From Sediminibacillus halophilus (GTDB taxonomy: Bacteria > Bacillota > Bacilli > Bacillales > Amphibacillaceae): a stretch of 64,000 bases of DNA. Shown here one piece after another: positions 1 through 9,051 of the stretch. The notes under the pieces were generated by a model. That model saw only the letters and a list, made by a program, of their open reading frames with translations, was not told the DNA's origin and ran no database searches. How positions within the stretch are numbered: the first letter of the stretch is position 1; each line of letters opens with the position of its first letter. Made by a program: the position numbers and the translations under genes. The stretch covers positions 1-64,000 of the forward strand of contig NZ_FNHF01000003.1 of the NCBI RefSeq assembly GCF_900103695.1. The letters run 5' to 3'.

Positions 1-239
1 CAGCCAAAAGGCCGCCTTTCAACCTTCCTCCATGCGGAGGAAGGTATTACCCGGTATTAGCCCCGGTTTCCCGGAGTTATCCCGATCTTACAGGCAGGTT
101 GCCCACGTGTTACTCACCCGTCCGCCGCTCGTTCCACAGGCTTCACCCCGAAGGGATCCGCCTGCTTCCCGCGCTCGACTTGCATGTATTAGGCACGCCG
201 CCAGCGTTCGTCCTGAGCCAAGATCAAACTCTCCATAAA
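1..239 (-). rRNA. rrs: 16S ribosomal RNA, 5' end (partial)
   Basis: The reverse complement reads as the first ~239 nt of a bacterial 16S rRNA: the GAGTTTGATC start region, the GACGAACGCTGGCGGCGTGCC block and the TAATACATGCAAGTCGAGCG block are all present in order. The gene runs off the left edge. The universal 5' primer region reads GATCTTGGCTCAG rather than the commoner GATCCTGGCTCAG. It belongs to an rrn operon transcribed leftwards away from oriC, downstream of bofA as in Bacillus subtilis rrnA. Confidence 0.97.
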
Positions 240-355
240 AGTTGAGCTTGCTTGCTCGTTCAAAAAACTAGCTTGTATATCTTGCTTGACATACTGGTTG
301 TTTTGTTCAGTTTTCAAAGATCAAGTTGTCACACCGTCTCATCGAAAGCTTAATT

Positions 356-384
356 ATTATATCAGTTTACTAGAATGAAGTCAA
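356..384 (-). promoter_or_regulatory. rrn promoter, proximal
   Basis: On the minus strand TTGACT (379-384) and TATAAT (356-361) are separated by 17 nt, a near-consensus sigma-A promoter about 110 nt upstream of the 16S 5' end. It is the strongest and nearest of three tandem candidates. Between it and the 16S gene lies the TTTGAAAACTGAAC-type leader common in Bacillus rRNA operons, plus a short GAGC/GCTC hairpin. Confidence 0.8.
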
Positions 385-431
385 CAACTTTTTTAATTGT
401 TTGTTGTTTCCTTCAAAACAGCAACTTAATT

Positions 432-461
432 AATATAACACATTAACCCGAATGAAGTCAA
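432..461 (-). promoter_or_regulatory. rrn promoter, middle
   Basis: Minus-strand TTGACT (456-461) lies 18 nt from TATATT (432-437). The local sequence around the -35 (ATGAAGTCAA on plus) repeats that of the proximal promoter, which suggests a duplicated promoter unit. Confidence 0.65.
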
Positions 462-503
462 TATGTTTTTCGCTTGTTGCTTGTTGTCTAATGCAACTTT
501 CAT

Positions 504-532
504 AATATAACATGTCACAGATGCGTACGCAA
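504..532 (-). promoter_or_regulatory. rrn promoter, distal (candidate)
   Basis: Minus-strand TTGCGT (527-532) and TATATT (504-509) with a 17-nt spacer, directly after the terminator of the upstream bofA gene. Weaker match than the other two. Confidence 0.45.
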
Positions 533-536
533 TAGA

Positions 537-572
537 AAAACAGTTCCCAATTATCGGAAACTGTTTTCAGAA
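537..572 (-). terminator. bofA operon terminator
   Basis: Stem AAAACAGTTTCC / GGAACTGTTTTT with an 8-nt loop, followed on the minus strand by a T run. It separates the bofA gene from the rrn promoters and overlaps the last codons of bofA. Confidence 0.8.
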
Positions 573-830
573 GATAAATAGATGAATAGCTGCCAATGAT
601 GCCAAGCCAGGTATTCCTAGAAAACCGGTTATTAGAGCGGTGTATATGTTTATCGGCAAATGAAGGCCTATAGAAGCACCAAATACATTGAAGAAAAACA
701 AAAACAATACACCAATCACTAATTTCACTGATCCCTGAGCCACAAAACGTAAAGGTTTGATTGGTGCTCCGAGAACTAGGAGTAAGGCAATTAACACAAC
801 CATACTTGTTATAATGACCGCTGGATTCAT
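567..830 (-). CDS. bofA: Pro-sigma-K processing inhibitor BofA
   Basis: An 87-residue, very hydrophobic protein with two or three membrane segments and a conserved glycine-rich C-terminal part (FLGIPGLASL). In B. subtilis BofA holds the SpoIVFB protease inactive in the outer forespore membrane, with SpoIVFA, until the forespore signals; this delays sigma-K activation. The start was set at the ATG at 830 because AAAGGAG lies just upstream on the minus strand; an upstream start would add 16 charged residues without a ribosome site. The position at the end of the dnaX-ebfC-recR-yaaL run and before an rrn operon is the standard Bacillus arrangement. The family call rests on size, hydrophobic pattern and synteny. 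Confidence 0.9.
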   Translation of the reverse strand: MNPAVIITSMVVLIALLLVLGAPIKPLRFVAQGSVKLVIGVLFLFFFNVFGASIGLHLPINIYTALITGFLGIPGLASLAAIHLFIF

Positions 831-900
831 TTTTTCCACTCCTTTTGCTTGTCCCTTTCTATATATAGATATGAACAAACAAAAGCAAACAGAACAAAAA

Positions 901-1116
901 TTATCTCATCGCACTGACTTTACGTATCCTCGCTTCCCGTAGCAAGTAAAAGTATTTCGCCTCGGCAACCATCAGTTCATAAACACCGTGCTCGCTTGGT
1001 TCGACACTCCGTTCAATGATTGACTTAATACTTTTCCATTCTTCCTTTGATTTAAAAATGTCATCCAGCAACTGCTCATCCACCTGACTCTTTTTTATCT
1101 TTTTACCGCCAATCAT
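901..1116 (-). CDS. yaaL: YaaL family protein (DUF2508)
   Basis: A 71-residue soluble, charged protein with the family core QVDEQLLDD and the C-terminal AKYFYLLREA segment. Function unknown; it is always found between recR and bofA in bacilli. The ATG at 1116 is preferred because AGGTGAT lies 4 nt before it; a GTG at 1125 inside that ribosome site would add three residues. It is probably cotranscribed with recR, 59 nt upstream. Confidence 0.85.
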   Translation of the reverse strand: MIGGKKIKKSQVDEQLLDDIFKSKEEWKSIKSIIERSVEPSEHGVYELMVAEAKYFYLLREARIRKVSAMR

Positions 1117-1175
1117 TCTAATCACCTATCCTCTTTCTCTCTATCTATCTAAAATACGTACTAAACGGACAGAAT

Positions 1176-1772
1176 TTATAATTCTCTCCGTCCTTCCATC
1201 GCTTTAGATAAAGTTACCTCGTCCGCATACTCTAAGTCTCCACCCATTGGGAGTCCATGGGCGATTCTGGTGATTCTTATTCCGGAAGGTTTCACCAGGC
1301 GGGAGATATACATTGCAGTTGCTTCTCCTTCAATATTCGGGTTGGTGGCAAGGATCAGTTCCTTTACTTCCTCATCCTTTAGACGATTGATTAAACTCGG
1401 AACATTGATGTCCTCCGGTCCAATTCCATCCATAGGAGAGATAGCTCCATGCAGGACATGATATTTACCGCCAAATTCCTTCATTTTCTCCATGGCAATG
1501 ACATCCTTTGGATCTTGTACGACACAAATTACCGAATTATCCCTCGTCTCGTCCTGACAAATCGAACAAGGATCCTGATCGGTAATATGTCCGCAAATCG
1601 AGCAATGGGTCAACTCCCTTTTTGCATTGACCAATGCCTTTGCAAAATCTAAAACATCGTCTTCTTTCATATTCAATACAAAAAAGGCCAGGCGGACAGC
1701 CGTTTTCGGTCCAATTCCCGGCAATTTTGTAAAGCTGTCAATCAGCTTTGAAATCGGTTCTGGGTAATACAT
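1176..1772 (-). CDS. recR: Recombination protein RecR
   Basis: 198 residues, normal length. Helix-hairpin-helix near residues 17-27 (LPGIGPKTA), a four-cysteine zinc motif (C57, C60, C69, C72) and a Toprim domain (ICVVQDPKD near 82-90, and the [11 protein letters not shown] segment). RecR acts with RecF and RecO to load RecA onto SSB-coated gaps during recombinational repair. It lies 12 nt downstream of ebfC, in the usual dnaX-ebfC-recR operon. Confidence 0.97.
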   Translation of the reverse strand: MYYPEPISKLIDSFTKLPGIGPKTAVRLAFFVLNMKEDDVLDFAKALVNAKRELTHCSICGHITDQDPCSICQDETRDNSVICVVQDPKDVIAMEKMKEFGGKYHVLHGAISPMDGIGPEDINVPSLINRLKDEEVKELILATNPNIEGEATAMYISRLVKPSGIRITRIAHGLPMGGDLEYADEVTLSKAMEGRREL

Positions 1773-1784
1773 GAAGCATGCCTC

Positions 1785-2108
1785 CTAGAACATTCCTCCA
1801 GGCATATTTAACCCTTTCGTGAATTGTCCCATTGTATCATTCGTTTTTTCTTCAACCTGTTTCAGTACATCATTCGTAGCAGCCAAGATTAAATCTTGAA
1901 GCATTTCCACATCATCCGGATCCACCACTTCTTCGTTTAGTTGAATATCCGTAATTTCTTTTTTGCCGTTGGCTGTTACTTTTACCATTCCCCCGCCGGC
2001 AGTACCTTCAAAACTCATCTCTTGAAGTTCTTCCTGGGCTTTCATCATATCCTTCTGCATTTTCTGCATTTGTTTCATCATTTTGTTCATATTTCCACCA
2101 CCACGCAT
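1785..2108 (-). CDS. ebfC: Nucleoid-associated protein, YbaB/EbfC family
   Basis: 107 residues with an N-terminal Met/Gln/Lys-rich helix ([14 protein letters not shown]) and the family core [15 protein letters not shown]. Members form tweezer-shaped dimers that bind DNA. The gene sits between dnaX and recR as in most bacteria (yaaK in B. subtilis). The ATG at 2108 is preceded by AAGGAGGGAT. Spacing of 12-15 nt to both neighbours implies one transcript. Confidence 0.95.
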   Translation of the reverse strand: MRGGGNMNKMMKQMQKMQKDMMKAQEELQEMSFEGTAGGGMVKVTANGKKEITDIQLNEEVVDPDDVEMLQDLILAATNDVLKQVEEKTNDTMGQFTKGLNMPGGMF

Positions 2109-2123
2109 GGAAATCCCTCCTTA

Positions 2124-3815
2124 TTAATCATGTATTTCTAATAAATCGTCACCGGCAAGCTTTCTTGCTTCGGCAACCAGCGGATCTTCCTCCTGAGAGG
2201 ATTCTCCTTGTTCTTCCGTTTCCTGCCGTTTTTGCTTGCTGACGTATTCTTCTCTCAATTCCTGCCAATTCGCTTCTGGTATCGGAATCACCGTCAATGA
2301 TTTACCGATGACCTCCGCTAATAATGATTCTATCGTTTGTTTATGGTCTAAAGCAAGTGAACAGTGGATTTCGTACTTAAACGCTACAACTAGCGCCTGG
2401 TTAGATGCGGCCCGGGGCTTGCTGTTTTGAATCGTCGCATGGGCAGGCGCACTTTGTTTCTTCAGCATATTCATGAAATTGGCCCACTGCGACTGGACAT
2501 TCTTCAACTCTGCCTTAGAAGCTTCCGCCAATACTTGGCGAATTCGCTCAAACGGAACTTTATAGCTGTTTTTTGTTGTTCTTGGCTGCGGGCGAGTTTG
2601 TGACGGCGAAGAAGCTTCAACCTGTTGTGCCGCTACACCGTTTTTCTTCACTTCCTGCATTTCTTTTTCTAGCTGAGCCAACTTACGAGTCAATTTATCG
2701 ACTACTTCTGAAGACGGCCCTTCAGCAGCTTTTTGCTGATCAGAAATGTTCAGTACAGCTATTTCAATGAATACTTTGGGACTGTTCGTCCACTTTATTT
2801 CCTGTTGGCATTCATTTAATTGCCTGATCGCTTCCTGTATCCACCCTGCATCGATTGTCTCAGCAAGCTTCTTGAAACTATCAGTCAGCAAAGCACGTTC
2901 CAGAATATTCTCTAAATCAGGAGCACTTTGAAACAATAATAAGTCGCGTAAATAGTAAATCAGATCAAATACAAAGCGGCCAGGCTCTTTTCCTTCCTGG
3001 ATTAAATCATCCACATAGCGCAATGCCTGTTGAATATCCTGTCGGTACATAGCCTCAGTCACTAGCGTCAATTTTTCTTGGGAGACCGAACCGGTCACTG
3101 CCAGGACATCCTCCAGACTAACCTCATCTTCACTGTAAGATATCGCCTGGTCCAGTAAACTGAGCGCATCCCGCATCCCCCCTTCAGCAGAAAGCGCCAC
3201 GGCTTCCAAGGCTTCCTGGGTTGCCTTGATATCTTCTGCTTCAATGATTGTCTGCATACGTTCTACAATCGACGAGGGAGTAATCCGTTTAAAATCAAAC
3301 CGCTGACATCGGGAAATGATGGTTAACGGTATTTTATGCGGTTCCGTTGTCGCCAGAATAAAAATGACATGCTTGGGAGGCTCTTCCAATGTTTTCAATA
3401 AGGCATTAAAAGCACCCATCGACAGCATGTGGACTTCATCAATAATATAGACTTTGTAAGCGACCGCACTTGGCGCATACTTTACTTTATCTCTAATGTC
3501 ACGGATTTGCTCCACTCCGTTATTTGATGCAGCATCGATTTCGATCACATCGGAAATGGAACCATCCTGAATTCCCAGACATGCCGCACATTCATTACAC
3601 GGTTCTTTAACCGGTGCATGTTCACAGTTTACGGTTTTCGCAAATATCTTGGCAGCACTGGTCTTCCCTGTACCACGCGGCCCCGAAAACAAATAGGCGT
3701 GCGAAAACTTCTGCTGGACAATGGCGTTTTGCAATGTACGGGTAATATGGGTTTGTCCGACGACATCAGAAAAGCTTTTTGGACGCCAAACTCGATACAG
3801 TGCCTGATAGCTCAT
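2124..3815 (-). CDS. dnaX: DNA polymerase III subunit gamma/tau
   Basis: 563 residues. Clamp-loader ATPase: P-loop GPRGTGKT at 45-52, zinc-binding C64, C73, C76 and C79, Walker B IIDEVHM at 124-130, and the SRC motif at 168-170. The C-terminal third is the low-complexity, charged tau region that contacts the polymerase and helicase. The length matches the full tau product of bacilli. It heads the run to ebfC and recR and follows the SRP RNA gene. Confidence 0.97.
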   Translation of the reverse strand: MSYQALYRVWRPKSFSDVVGQTHITRTLQNAIVQQKFSHAYLFSGPRGTGKTSAAKIFAKTVNCEHAPVKEPCNECAACLGIQDGSISDVIEIDAASNNGVEQIRDIRDKVKYAPSAVAYKVYIIDEVHMLSMGAFNALLKTLEEPPKHVIFILATTEPHKIPLTIISRCQRFDFKRITPSSIVERMQTIIEAEDIKATQEALEAVALSAEGGMRDALSLLDQAISYSEDEVSLEDVLAVTGSVSQEKLTLVTEAMYRQDIQQALRYVDDLIQEGKEPGRFVFDLIYYLRDLLLFQSAPDLENILERALLTDSFKKLAETIDAGWIQEAIRQLNECQQEIKWTNSPKVFIEIAVLNISDQQKAAEGPSSEVVDKLTRKLAQLEKEMQEVKKNGVAAQQVEASSPSQTRPQPRTTKNSYKVPFERIRQVLAEASKAELKNVQSQWANFMNMLKKQSAPAHATIQNSKPRAASNQALVVAFKYEIHCSLALDHKQTIESLLAEVIGKSLTVIPIPEANWQELREEYVSKQKRQETEEQGESSQEEDPLVAEARKLAGDDLLEIHD

Positions 3816-3848
3816 TCAATACTTGCCCCTTTTTTCATTGCTCTCTTA

Positions 3849-3878
3849 ATTATAACTGAATTATGTTACAGTTGGAAA
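3849..3878 (-). promoter_or_regulatory. Candidate dnaX promoter
   Basis: Minus-strand TTTCCA (3873-3878), 18 nt, TATAAT (3849-3854), lying between the SRP RNA terminator and the dnaX start 34 nt downstream. The -35 is imperfect. Confidence 0.45.
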
Positions 3879-3889
3879 CCTTCTATACG

Positions 3890-3918
3890 AAAAACCTCTT
3901 GTCCTAAGACAAGAGGTT
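3890..3918 (-). terminator. SRP RNA terminator
   Basis: Perfect stem CCTCTTGTC / GACAAGAGG with a 4-nt loop, followed on the minus strand by five T. It ends the SRP RNA transcript before dnaX. Confidence 0.9.
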
Positions 3919-3964
3919 CCATTTCATTTATTCATTATATAAGTAAAGCCGTGCACCCATCTTC

Positions 3965-4235
3965 GATAGTACGACCCTAAGCGTTACTCAAGTTCATGGC
4001 TCGACCCGGGCTTCCCCGCGGCACACAGGAAGTACCGCTTACTGCTGCTTCCTTCCGGACCTGACAGGGTTCACGGGTTCCCGTTGCGCAGGACCCGGGT
4101 GTCAGCACCAATCCCTTAAGGCAGACCTTAAAGTCATACTACCTCGGATGGGGATTCAGCCTCGCTATAGCGGATTGCGAGTACAGGGCACCGCTACCTC
4201 CCCACCTAGCACGACAAATTTGCTAACGATTATTG
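3965..4235 (-). ncRNA. ffs: Signal recognition particle RNA, long Bacillus type (scRNA)
   Basis: The minus strand carries the conserved Ffh-binding hairpin (GGTCCGGAAGGAAGCAGCAG region, about 4039-4060) and, near the 5' end, the Alu-domain sequence GCTAGGTGGGGAGGTAGCGG. The two lie ~170 nt apart, so this is the ~270-nt Alu-containing form of bacilli, not the ~110-nt 4.5S form. Ends are approximate: they are set by comparison with the B. subtilis scr layout and by a promoter and terminator on either side. The place between tadA and dnaX is the conserved one. Confidence 0.93.
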
Positions 4236-4258
4236 GTGCGCTTAATAGCGCAATTCAT

Positions 4259-4287
4259 AGTATAACGACTTTTCTCGATAATTGCAA
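4259..4287 (-). promoter_or_regulatory. SRP RNA promoter
   Basis: Minus-strand TTGCAA (4282-4287), 17-nt spacer, TATACT (4259-4264). Transcription would begin near 4252, 15-20 nt before the expected mature 5' end, consistent with a processed precursor. Confidence 0.8.
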
Positions 4288-4310
4288 TAGGTAGAGACTG
4301 GAAGCCTTCT

Positions 4311-4787
<477 letters not shown>

Positions 4788-4863
4788 TCATCCCACTTTT
4801 CATTAGAAGGTTTCAAACAGCAAAAAAAAGATAAATAATAAGAAGGAAGAGAGGAGTGGAAAC

Positions 4864-5397
4864 ATGGATGTAAGCAAAAACGATGCCGCTGTGGTCATCG
4901 TAGACATCATCAATGATTTTGACTTTCCGGAGGGCCCACAGCTCTTGGAAAACACCAAGAAAATCCTCCCCAATCTTAAAAAATTGAGAGAATATGCAAC
5001 TCAGCAGTCTATCCCTATTATCTATGTAAATGATCATTATGGTATTTGGCAATCGGACTTTCAAAAAGTCAGTGATTACTGCCGGAATGAACAGAACAAA
5101 CAAATCATCGATCAAATGCAGCCTGCACCAGATGATTATTTCCTAATAAAGCCTAAGCATTCCGGGTTCTACGGTACAGCACTCGAATCCCTTTTGAAAG
5201 AATTAAACGTAAATCATATTATCATCACCGGGGTTGCTGGTGACTTTTGTGTACTGTTTACGGCCAACGATGCTCATATGCGTGAATATACTATCAGTGT
5301 ACCAAAAAACTGTATTGCCTCCAATGAGGATCAACAGAACGATCGAGCACTCACACTAATGGCTGAAAAACTTAGCGCCGATATTGATCCTGTCTAA
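4864..5397 (+). CDS. yaaI: Isochorismatase-family cysteine hydrolase (YaaI-like)
   Basis: 177 residues. The catalytic triad of the family is visible: Asp14 in the VIVDIINDF segment, a Lys in LIKPKHSGF (96 or 98) and Cys129 in GVAGDFCV. Such enzymes cleave vinyl ether or amide bonds; the substrate here is unknown and true isochorismatase activity is not implied. The gene sits between tadA and sleL exactly as yaaI does in B. subtilis, which supports orthology. Confidence 0.88.
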   Translation: MDVSKNDAAVVIVDIINDFDFPEGPQLLENTKKILPNLKKLREYATQQSIPIIYVNDHYGIWQSDFQKVSDYCRNEQNKQIIDQMQPAPDDYFLIKPKHSGFYGTALESLLKELNVNHIIITGVAGDFCVLFTANDAHMREYTISVPKNCIASNEDQQNDRALTLMAEKLSADIDPV

Positions 5398-5428
5398 TAG
5401 AATATGTTCCTTCCTCTCCACATAGGAT

Positions 5429-5450
5429 AATAACGGAGAATAACGTTATT
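5429..5450. repeat. Perfect inverted repeat upstream of sleL
   Basis: AATAACG / CGTTATT arms with an 8-nt spacer, ending about 6 nt before the sleL ribosome site. No T run follows, so it looks more like an operator or a 5' mRNA hairpin than a terminator. Role not known. Confidence 0.5.
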
Positions 5451-5468
5451 TACAGAGGAGGATGGAAT

Positions 5469-6758
5469 GTGCAAATCCATGTGGTTGCGCCGGGAGAGTC
5501 CTTGTATGCCATAGCCATGATGTACGGCACCACCGTAGCATCATTGCAGGCAGCAAATGAGTTGGATGCTCCCGGCAATTTAGTGGTCGGGCAAGCATTG
5601 GTAGTACCGCTTCAGGGAAATATTTATCATGTCCAACCCGGTGACAGTTTATATTCGATCGGTCAGCGGTTCGGGGTGTCTGTACAACAACTTGCCAATG
5701 CTAACAATATTTCCCCCAATCTTGAACTTCAAATAGGATTTCCGCTATATATTCCCCAGCAGCCTAAAACCAGGACCGAAGTAAATGCCTATATCGAACC
5801 TTACGGGGAAACAGTCTCGGATACACTGATCAATGCTGCAGAGAAAAATACACAATACCTTACTTACTTATCCCCATTCAGTTATCAGATAAACCGGGAC
5901 GGTACCCTGACCCCTCCACCGCTAGATAACTTCCGGCAGATTGCTGCAAATAACAACGCCGGTCTGGTACTGGTAGTTACTAACTTGGAAGAGGGTGCAT
6001 TTAGCGCAGAATTAGGCAGGGAAATCTTAACGAACCGGCAAGTAGAGAACACGCTGTTGAATGAAATTCTCAGCACAGCGGAAGCTGGCGGGTATCGAGA
6101 CGTCCATTTTGATTTTGAATTTCTGCCGCCGGATACCCGTGAGGATTATAACAATTTTCTAAGAAGGACGAAGCAACGTTTGAGCGAAGCGGGATTAATG
6201 ATGTCTACCGCTCTCGCTCCGAAGACAAGCGCTGAACAAACAGGTGCTTGGTATGAAGCCCATGACTATGCCGCCCATGGAGAAATTGTCGATTTTGTTG
6301 TCCTGATGACCTATGAATGGGGATATAGCGGCGGACCTCCTATGGCTGTATCACCGATTGGGCCGGTACGAGAAGTGGTAGAATATGCTTTGACCGAAAT
6401 GCCCGCAGAAAAAATCATGCTCGGTCAAAACCTCTACGGCTACGATTGGACATTGCCATTCGAGCCAGGCGGCGAGTACGCCCAAGCACTAAGCCCCCAG
6501 CAGGCAATCACACTGGCTAGAAATGAAAATGTTGCCATTGAGTATGACGAGACTGATCAAGCTCCATTTTTTAATTATACAGATGATGAAGGAAACCGAC
6601 ACGAAGTATGGTTTGAAGACGCTCGATCCATTCAAGCCAAGTTCGATTTAATCAAGGAACTGGGACTTCGCGGGATTAGCTATTGGAAACTGGGATTGGC
6701 TTTTCCCCAAAACTGGCAGCTGCTTGACGCAAACTTTGACATCGTAAAACCGGGATAA
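5469..6758 (+). CDS. sleL: Spore cortex-lytic N-acetylglucosaminidase, SleL/YaaH family
   Basis: 429 residues: two LysM peptidoglycan-binding domains (about 3-47 and 52-96) then a glycoside hydrolase 18 domain. The GH18 active-site segment is D211-V-H-F-D215-F-E217, with E217 the likely acid. SleL/YaaH acts on cortex fragments during spore germination and is a spore-coat or cortex associated protein. The start is GTG at 5469, 7-8 nt after GAGGAGG; the overlapping ATG at 5467 is in another frame. The missing signal peptide is normal for spore-coat proteins made in the mother cell. Confidence 0.92.
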   Translation: MQIHVVAPGESLYAIAMMYGTTVASLQAANELDAPGNLVVGQALVVPLQGNIYHVQPGDSLYSIGQRFGVSVQQLANANNISPNLELQIGFPLYIPQQPKTRTEVNAYIEPYGETVSDTLINAAEKNTQYLTYLSPFSYQINRDGTLTPPPLDNFRQIAANNNAGLVLVVTNLEEGAFSAELGREILTNRQVENTLLNEILSTAEAGGYRDVHFDFEFLPPDTREDYNNFLRRTKQRLSEAGLMMSTALAPKTSAEQTGAWYEAHDYAAHGEIVDFVVLMTYEWGYSGGPPMAVSPIGPVREVVEYALTEMPAEKIMLGQNLYGYDWTLPFEPGGEYAQALSPQQAITLARNENVAIEYDETDQAPFFNYTDDEGNRHEVWFEDARSIQAKFDLIKELGLRGISYWKLGLAFPQNWQLLDANFDIVKPG

Positions 6759-6777
6759 TCTGCATCCTGGTTTTTTT
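6747..6777 (+). terminator. sleL terminator
   Basis: Stem AAACCGGGAT / ATCCTGGTTT (one wobble) with seven T after it. The stem starts within the last codons of sleL. Confidence 0.8.
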
Positions 6778-6881
6778 GTTTGTGGAACCATCTCTTTGAT
6801 TTACCTATTGATACCATTGTTAAATTTACTGGAAGCTGCTCACACTAAAAACATCAGAAGATAGAAAGAAAAGGTGATGAC

Positions 6882-7493
6882 ATGAATCTGGACTTCCAGT
6901 TTGTATTTAGATCGGTGATCTTGGTGTTATCAGGAATATTATTGCTGCGTATTTCCGGAAGAAAATCCATCTCGCAAATGACATTGGCACAGACTGTGGT
7001 GATGATCTCGATTGGTTCGGTTATCATTCAACCAATTGTGGAAAGAAGCGTAATACGCACGATTATCGTCGCCGCCATATTTGTTTTCACGCTGATTGTT
7101 ATCGAGTGGCTTCAACTTAAATTCAATGTTGTGGAAAAATTTATTACCGGCAAATCAAAGATCGTCATTCAAAACGGACAACTGGAAATAAAAAATTTAA
7201 ACAAGAACCGGCTTACAGTCGACCAACTCGAAATGTTTCTTCGGCAGCAAGGGATTTCCAACCTATCCGCCATCAAAACGGCAACGATTGAACCGAATGG
7301 CCAGCTTGGATATGAATTAAAGGAAGATGCCCGTCCTCTCACCGTTGGGGAATTTAAAAAAATGATTCACCCCAGCATGCTGAACCCGGCTGTGATGGAC
7401 AGCACACAGCAACCAAAACAGTCATCTCAACAGAATCTTTTTGAGGAAATCACTGCCAACCATCAAACAGACCATTCAAAAAAACTTAAATGA
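6882..7493 (+). CDS. DUF421/YetF family membrane protein
   Basis: 203 residues. Three N-terminal membrane segments (about 8-24, 35-52, 58-75), then the cytoplasmic YetF-type domain with KIVIQNGQLEIKNLNKNRLT and DQLEMFLRQQGI. Several paralogues exist in bacilli (YetF, YrbG, YkjA, YdfR); some are linked to spore or envelope functions, but no reaction is established. The C-terminal Gln/Ser-rich tail is variable. It ends 1 nt before the convergent DUF3891 gene. Confidence 0.9.
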   Translation: MNLDFQFVFRSVILVLSGILLLRISGRKSISQMTLAQTVVMISIGSVIIQPIVERSVIRTIIVAAIFVFTLIVIEWLQLKFNVVEKFITGKSKIVIQNGQLEIKNLNKNRLTVDQLEMFLRQQGISNLSAIKTATIEPNGQLGYELKEDARPLTVGEFKKMIHPSMLNPAVMDSTQQPKQSSQQNLFEEITANHQTDHSKKLK

Positions 7494-7494
7494 C

Positions 7495-8253
7495 TTAGCC
7501 GGAAGAGAAACGGAAAATCCGGTAATCATTTGAGCCGTTTACCCATTCAACCGCTGCTTGTGAAGATTCAAGAGAAACACGTGCGGCCGGTACCTTTACT
7601 TCAAATTCCGAAATGAAAGGAAACGGTTTAACCTGTATGTCCGAGTCTGTCAGCCATTGCGCCATCATCCCGTGCGGAGCAAAGCGGAATTCCTGACGAA
7701 ATCCATCCCTGAACCAGCCGATTTCTTCCGACTTTTTCGCACCAGGGGGATTCAATGTCGCATATAAGGATAAATCATCACAAAATTGCAGGATGCGGTA
7801 ATGACTTTGAATTGCCTCCTCAAGCGAGGCCACTGTTAAAGAAGAGGCTAAGCGTTGTCTTCGCTCCTGTTCGTGATGCAAAAACGCAGCAATACGTGGG
7901 CTACCCCCTTTGTTAGTAGCAAAAAAAGAGGCATAATGAATACTGCACAGAATAGCTCCATAAGGGGTCTGCTCAGCAACTTGATCAATGCCCCGGCTGT
8001 ATGCAAGAAGCTTTTCTTCCAAAGGATAATCGGTGAAATCATAAGGCCTCTGTTCAGCGACATTCCAAACAATCTGTTGATCAAGCGGAATCCAGGCACG
8101 ATCATGGTGTCGGATTGCATAAAGCACATCCTGTTTTAACGCTGGATGCGGAAAAGCATCACTTTTCCAATGGCTTGCAATTTGAAAGGATAAATATGCA
8201 TGATCATGCTGTTTAATGATTTCCCACTGATCATCTTCTCTTCTTACTATCAT
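7495..8253 (-). CDS. DUF3891 family protein
   Basis: 252 residues, soluble. Family features visible are the N-terminal MIVRRED start, an LIxxHDH-like segment (IIKQHDHAYLSFQIA), the RHHDRAW motif around residue 45-55 and the conserved YGAILCSIHYASFF segment. The conserved His/Asp residues suggest a metal-dependent HD-like fold, but this is inference; no activity is established. The start at 8253 is chosen for AAAGGAG upstream; an upstream extension of 26 residues would overlap the neighbouring terminator. Confidence 0.85.
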   Translation of the reverse strand: MIVRREDDQWEIIKQHDHAYLSFQIASHWKSDAFPHPALKQDVLYAIRHHDRAWIPLDQQIVWNVAEQRPYDFTDYPLEEKLLAYSRGIDQVAEQTPYGAILCSIHYASFFATNKGGSPRIAAFLHHEQERRQRLASSLTVASLEEAIQSHYRILQFCDDLSLYATLNPPGAKKSEEIGWFRDGFRQEFRFAPHGMMAQWLTDSDIQVKPFPFISEFEVKVPAARVSLESSQAAVEWVNGSNDYRIFRFSSG

Positions 8254-8295
8254 GATTGTTCTGCTCCTTTTACCAGTTAGGTATAAGCTAAAGAA

Positions 8296-8322
8296 GAGGC
8301 TGCCCTTTTGGACAACCTCTAC
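8296..8322 (-). terminator. Terminator after the DJ-1/PfpI gene
   Basis: Stem AGAGGTTGTCC / GGGCAGCCTCTT with a 4-nt loop on the minus strand, followed by a T-rich stretch. Confidence 0.6.
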
Positions 8323-8331
8323 TCCATTCAT

Positions 8332-8844
8332 TTATGCTAATACTTTTAATGACTCACGGTTGAAAGCTGGGATATCATCCGGTTGACGGCTGGTTACCAG
8401 CTGATTTTGGCAAACGACGACTTCTTGGTCTTTTAAGTCGGCACCTGCATACTCCATATCTACTTGAATGGATTTAAACCCAGTTGCCTGGCGTCCTTCC
8501 AGTTTTTTAGCTGTAATCAACAGCTGTGGACCATGACATATGGCCATAACTGGTTTCTTCTCGTCCATAAAGTGTTTTGCAAAAGAAACAAAGCGTTCAT
8601 CTGCGCGCAATTGGTCGGGAGAGAATCCACCAGGGATAAACAGGGCATCAAAGTCTGAAGGATTGACATCATCGATGCTTTTATCAATCGTCACCTTTGT
8701 TTCTCCTTGTTTGCCGGTGACTTGCTTACCAGCTTCCTTTTCGATGGTTACTACTTCATGCCCTTCATCCTTAAACGCTTTGGCAGGATCCGTATATTCC
8801 ACATCTTCAAACATGTTTGTCAGTACACAAGCAATTTTACTCAT
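8332..8844 (-). CDS. DJ-1/PfpI family protein (YfkM-like general stress protein)
   Basis: 170 residues. The nucleophile elbow AICHGPQ places Cys103 next to His104, and the GG of IPGGFSPD (70-77) is the conserved oxyanion region. Family members include PfpI-type proteases, YhbO/YajL-like deglycases and the B. subtilis general stress protein YfkM (Gsp18), which this resembles in size and in the N-terminal ACVLTNMFEDVEY. The exact substrate is not resolved. AAGGAGT precedes the ATG at 8844. Confidence 0.9.
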   Translation of the reverse strand: MSKIACVLTNMFEDVEYTDPAKAFKDEGHEVVTIEKEAGKQVTGKQGETKVTIDKSIDDVNPSDFDALFIPGGFSPDQLRADERFVSFAKHFMDEKKPVMAICHGPQLLITAKKLEGRQATGFKSIQVDMEYAGADLKDQEVVVCQNQLVTSRQPDDIPAFNRESLKVLA

Positions 8845-9014
8845 CGTAACAACACTCCTTTAAAACAATAGGATTTTACGGTTACACCAATAATGTACCC
8901 TCGCATTTGGAGATTAAACACAATATGGAAGATTCAAGTGCTAATCGCTGAGGAATGCGGACGGTAAGTATCTTACTGCAGCAGCAATTTACCGCCCGGT
9001 TTCTTCAATAAAAT

Positions 9015-9047
9015 AACAGGCACCGGGATTAATTTCCCGGTGCCTGT
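9015..9047 (-). terminator. acsA terminator
   Basis: A 14-bp stem (AACAGGCACCGGGA and its complement) with a 5-nt loop lies 5 nt after the acsA stop on the minus strand, followed by TATTTTATT. Confidence 0.9.
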
Positions 9048-9051
9048 TAGC

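Noticed and set aside
2641-2680. Possible programmed frameshift in dnaX giving a gamma form
   Set aside because: The AAAAA run near the linker lacks the A-AAA-AAG heptamer and pairing signals, and bacilli are known to make only the long product.
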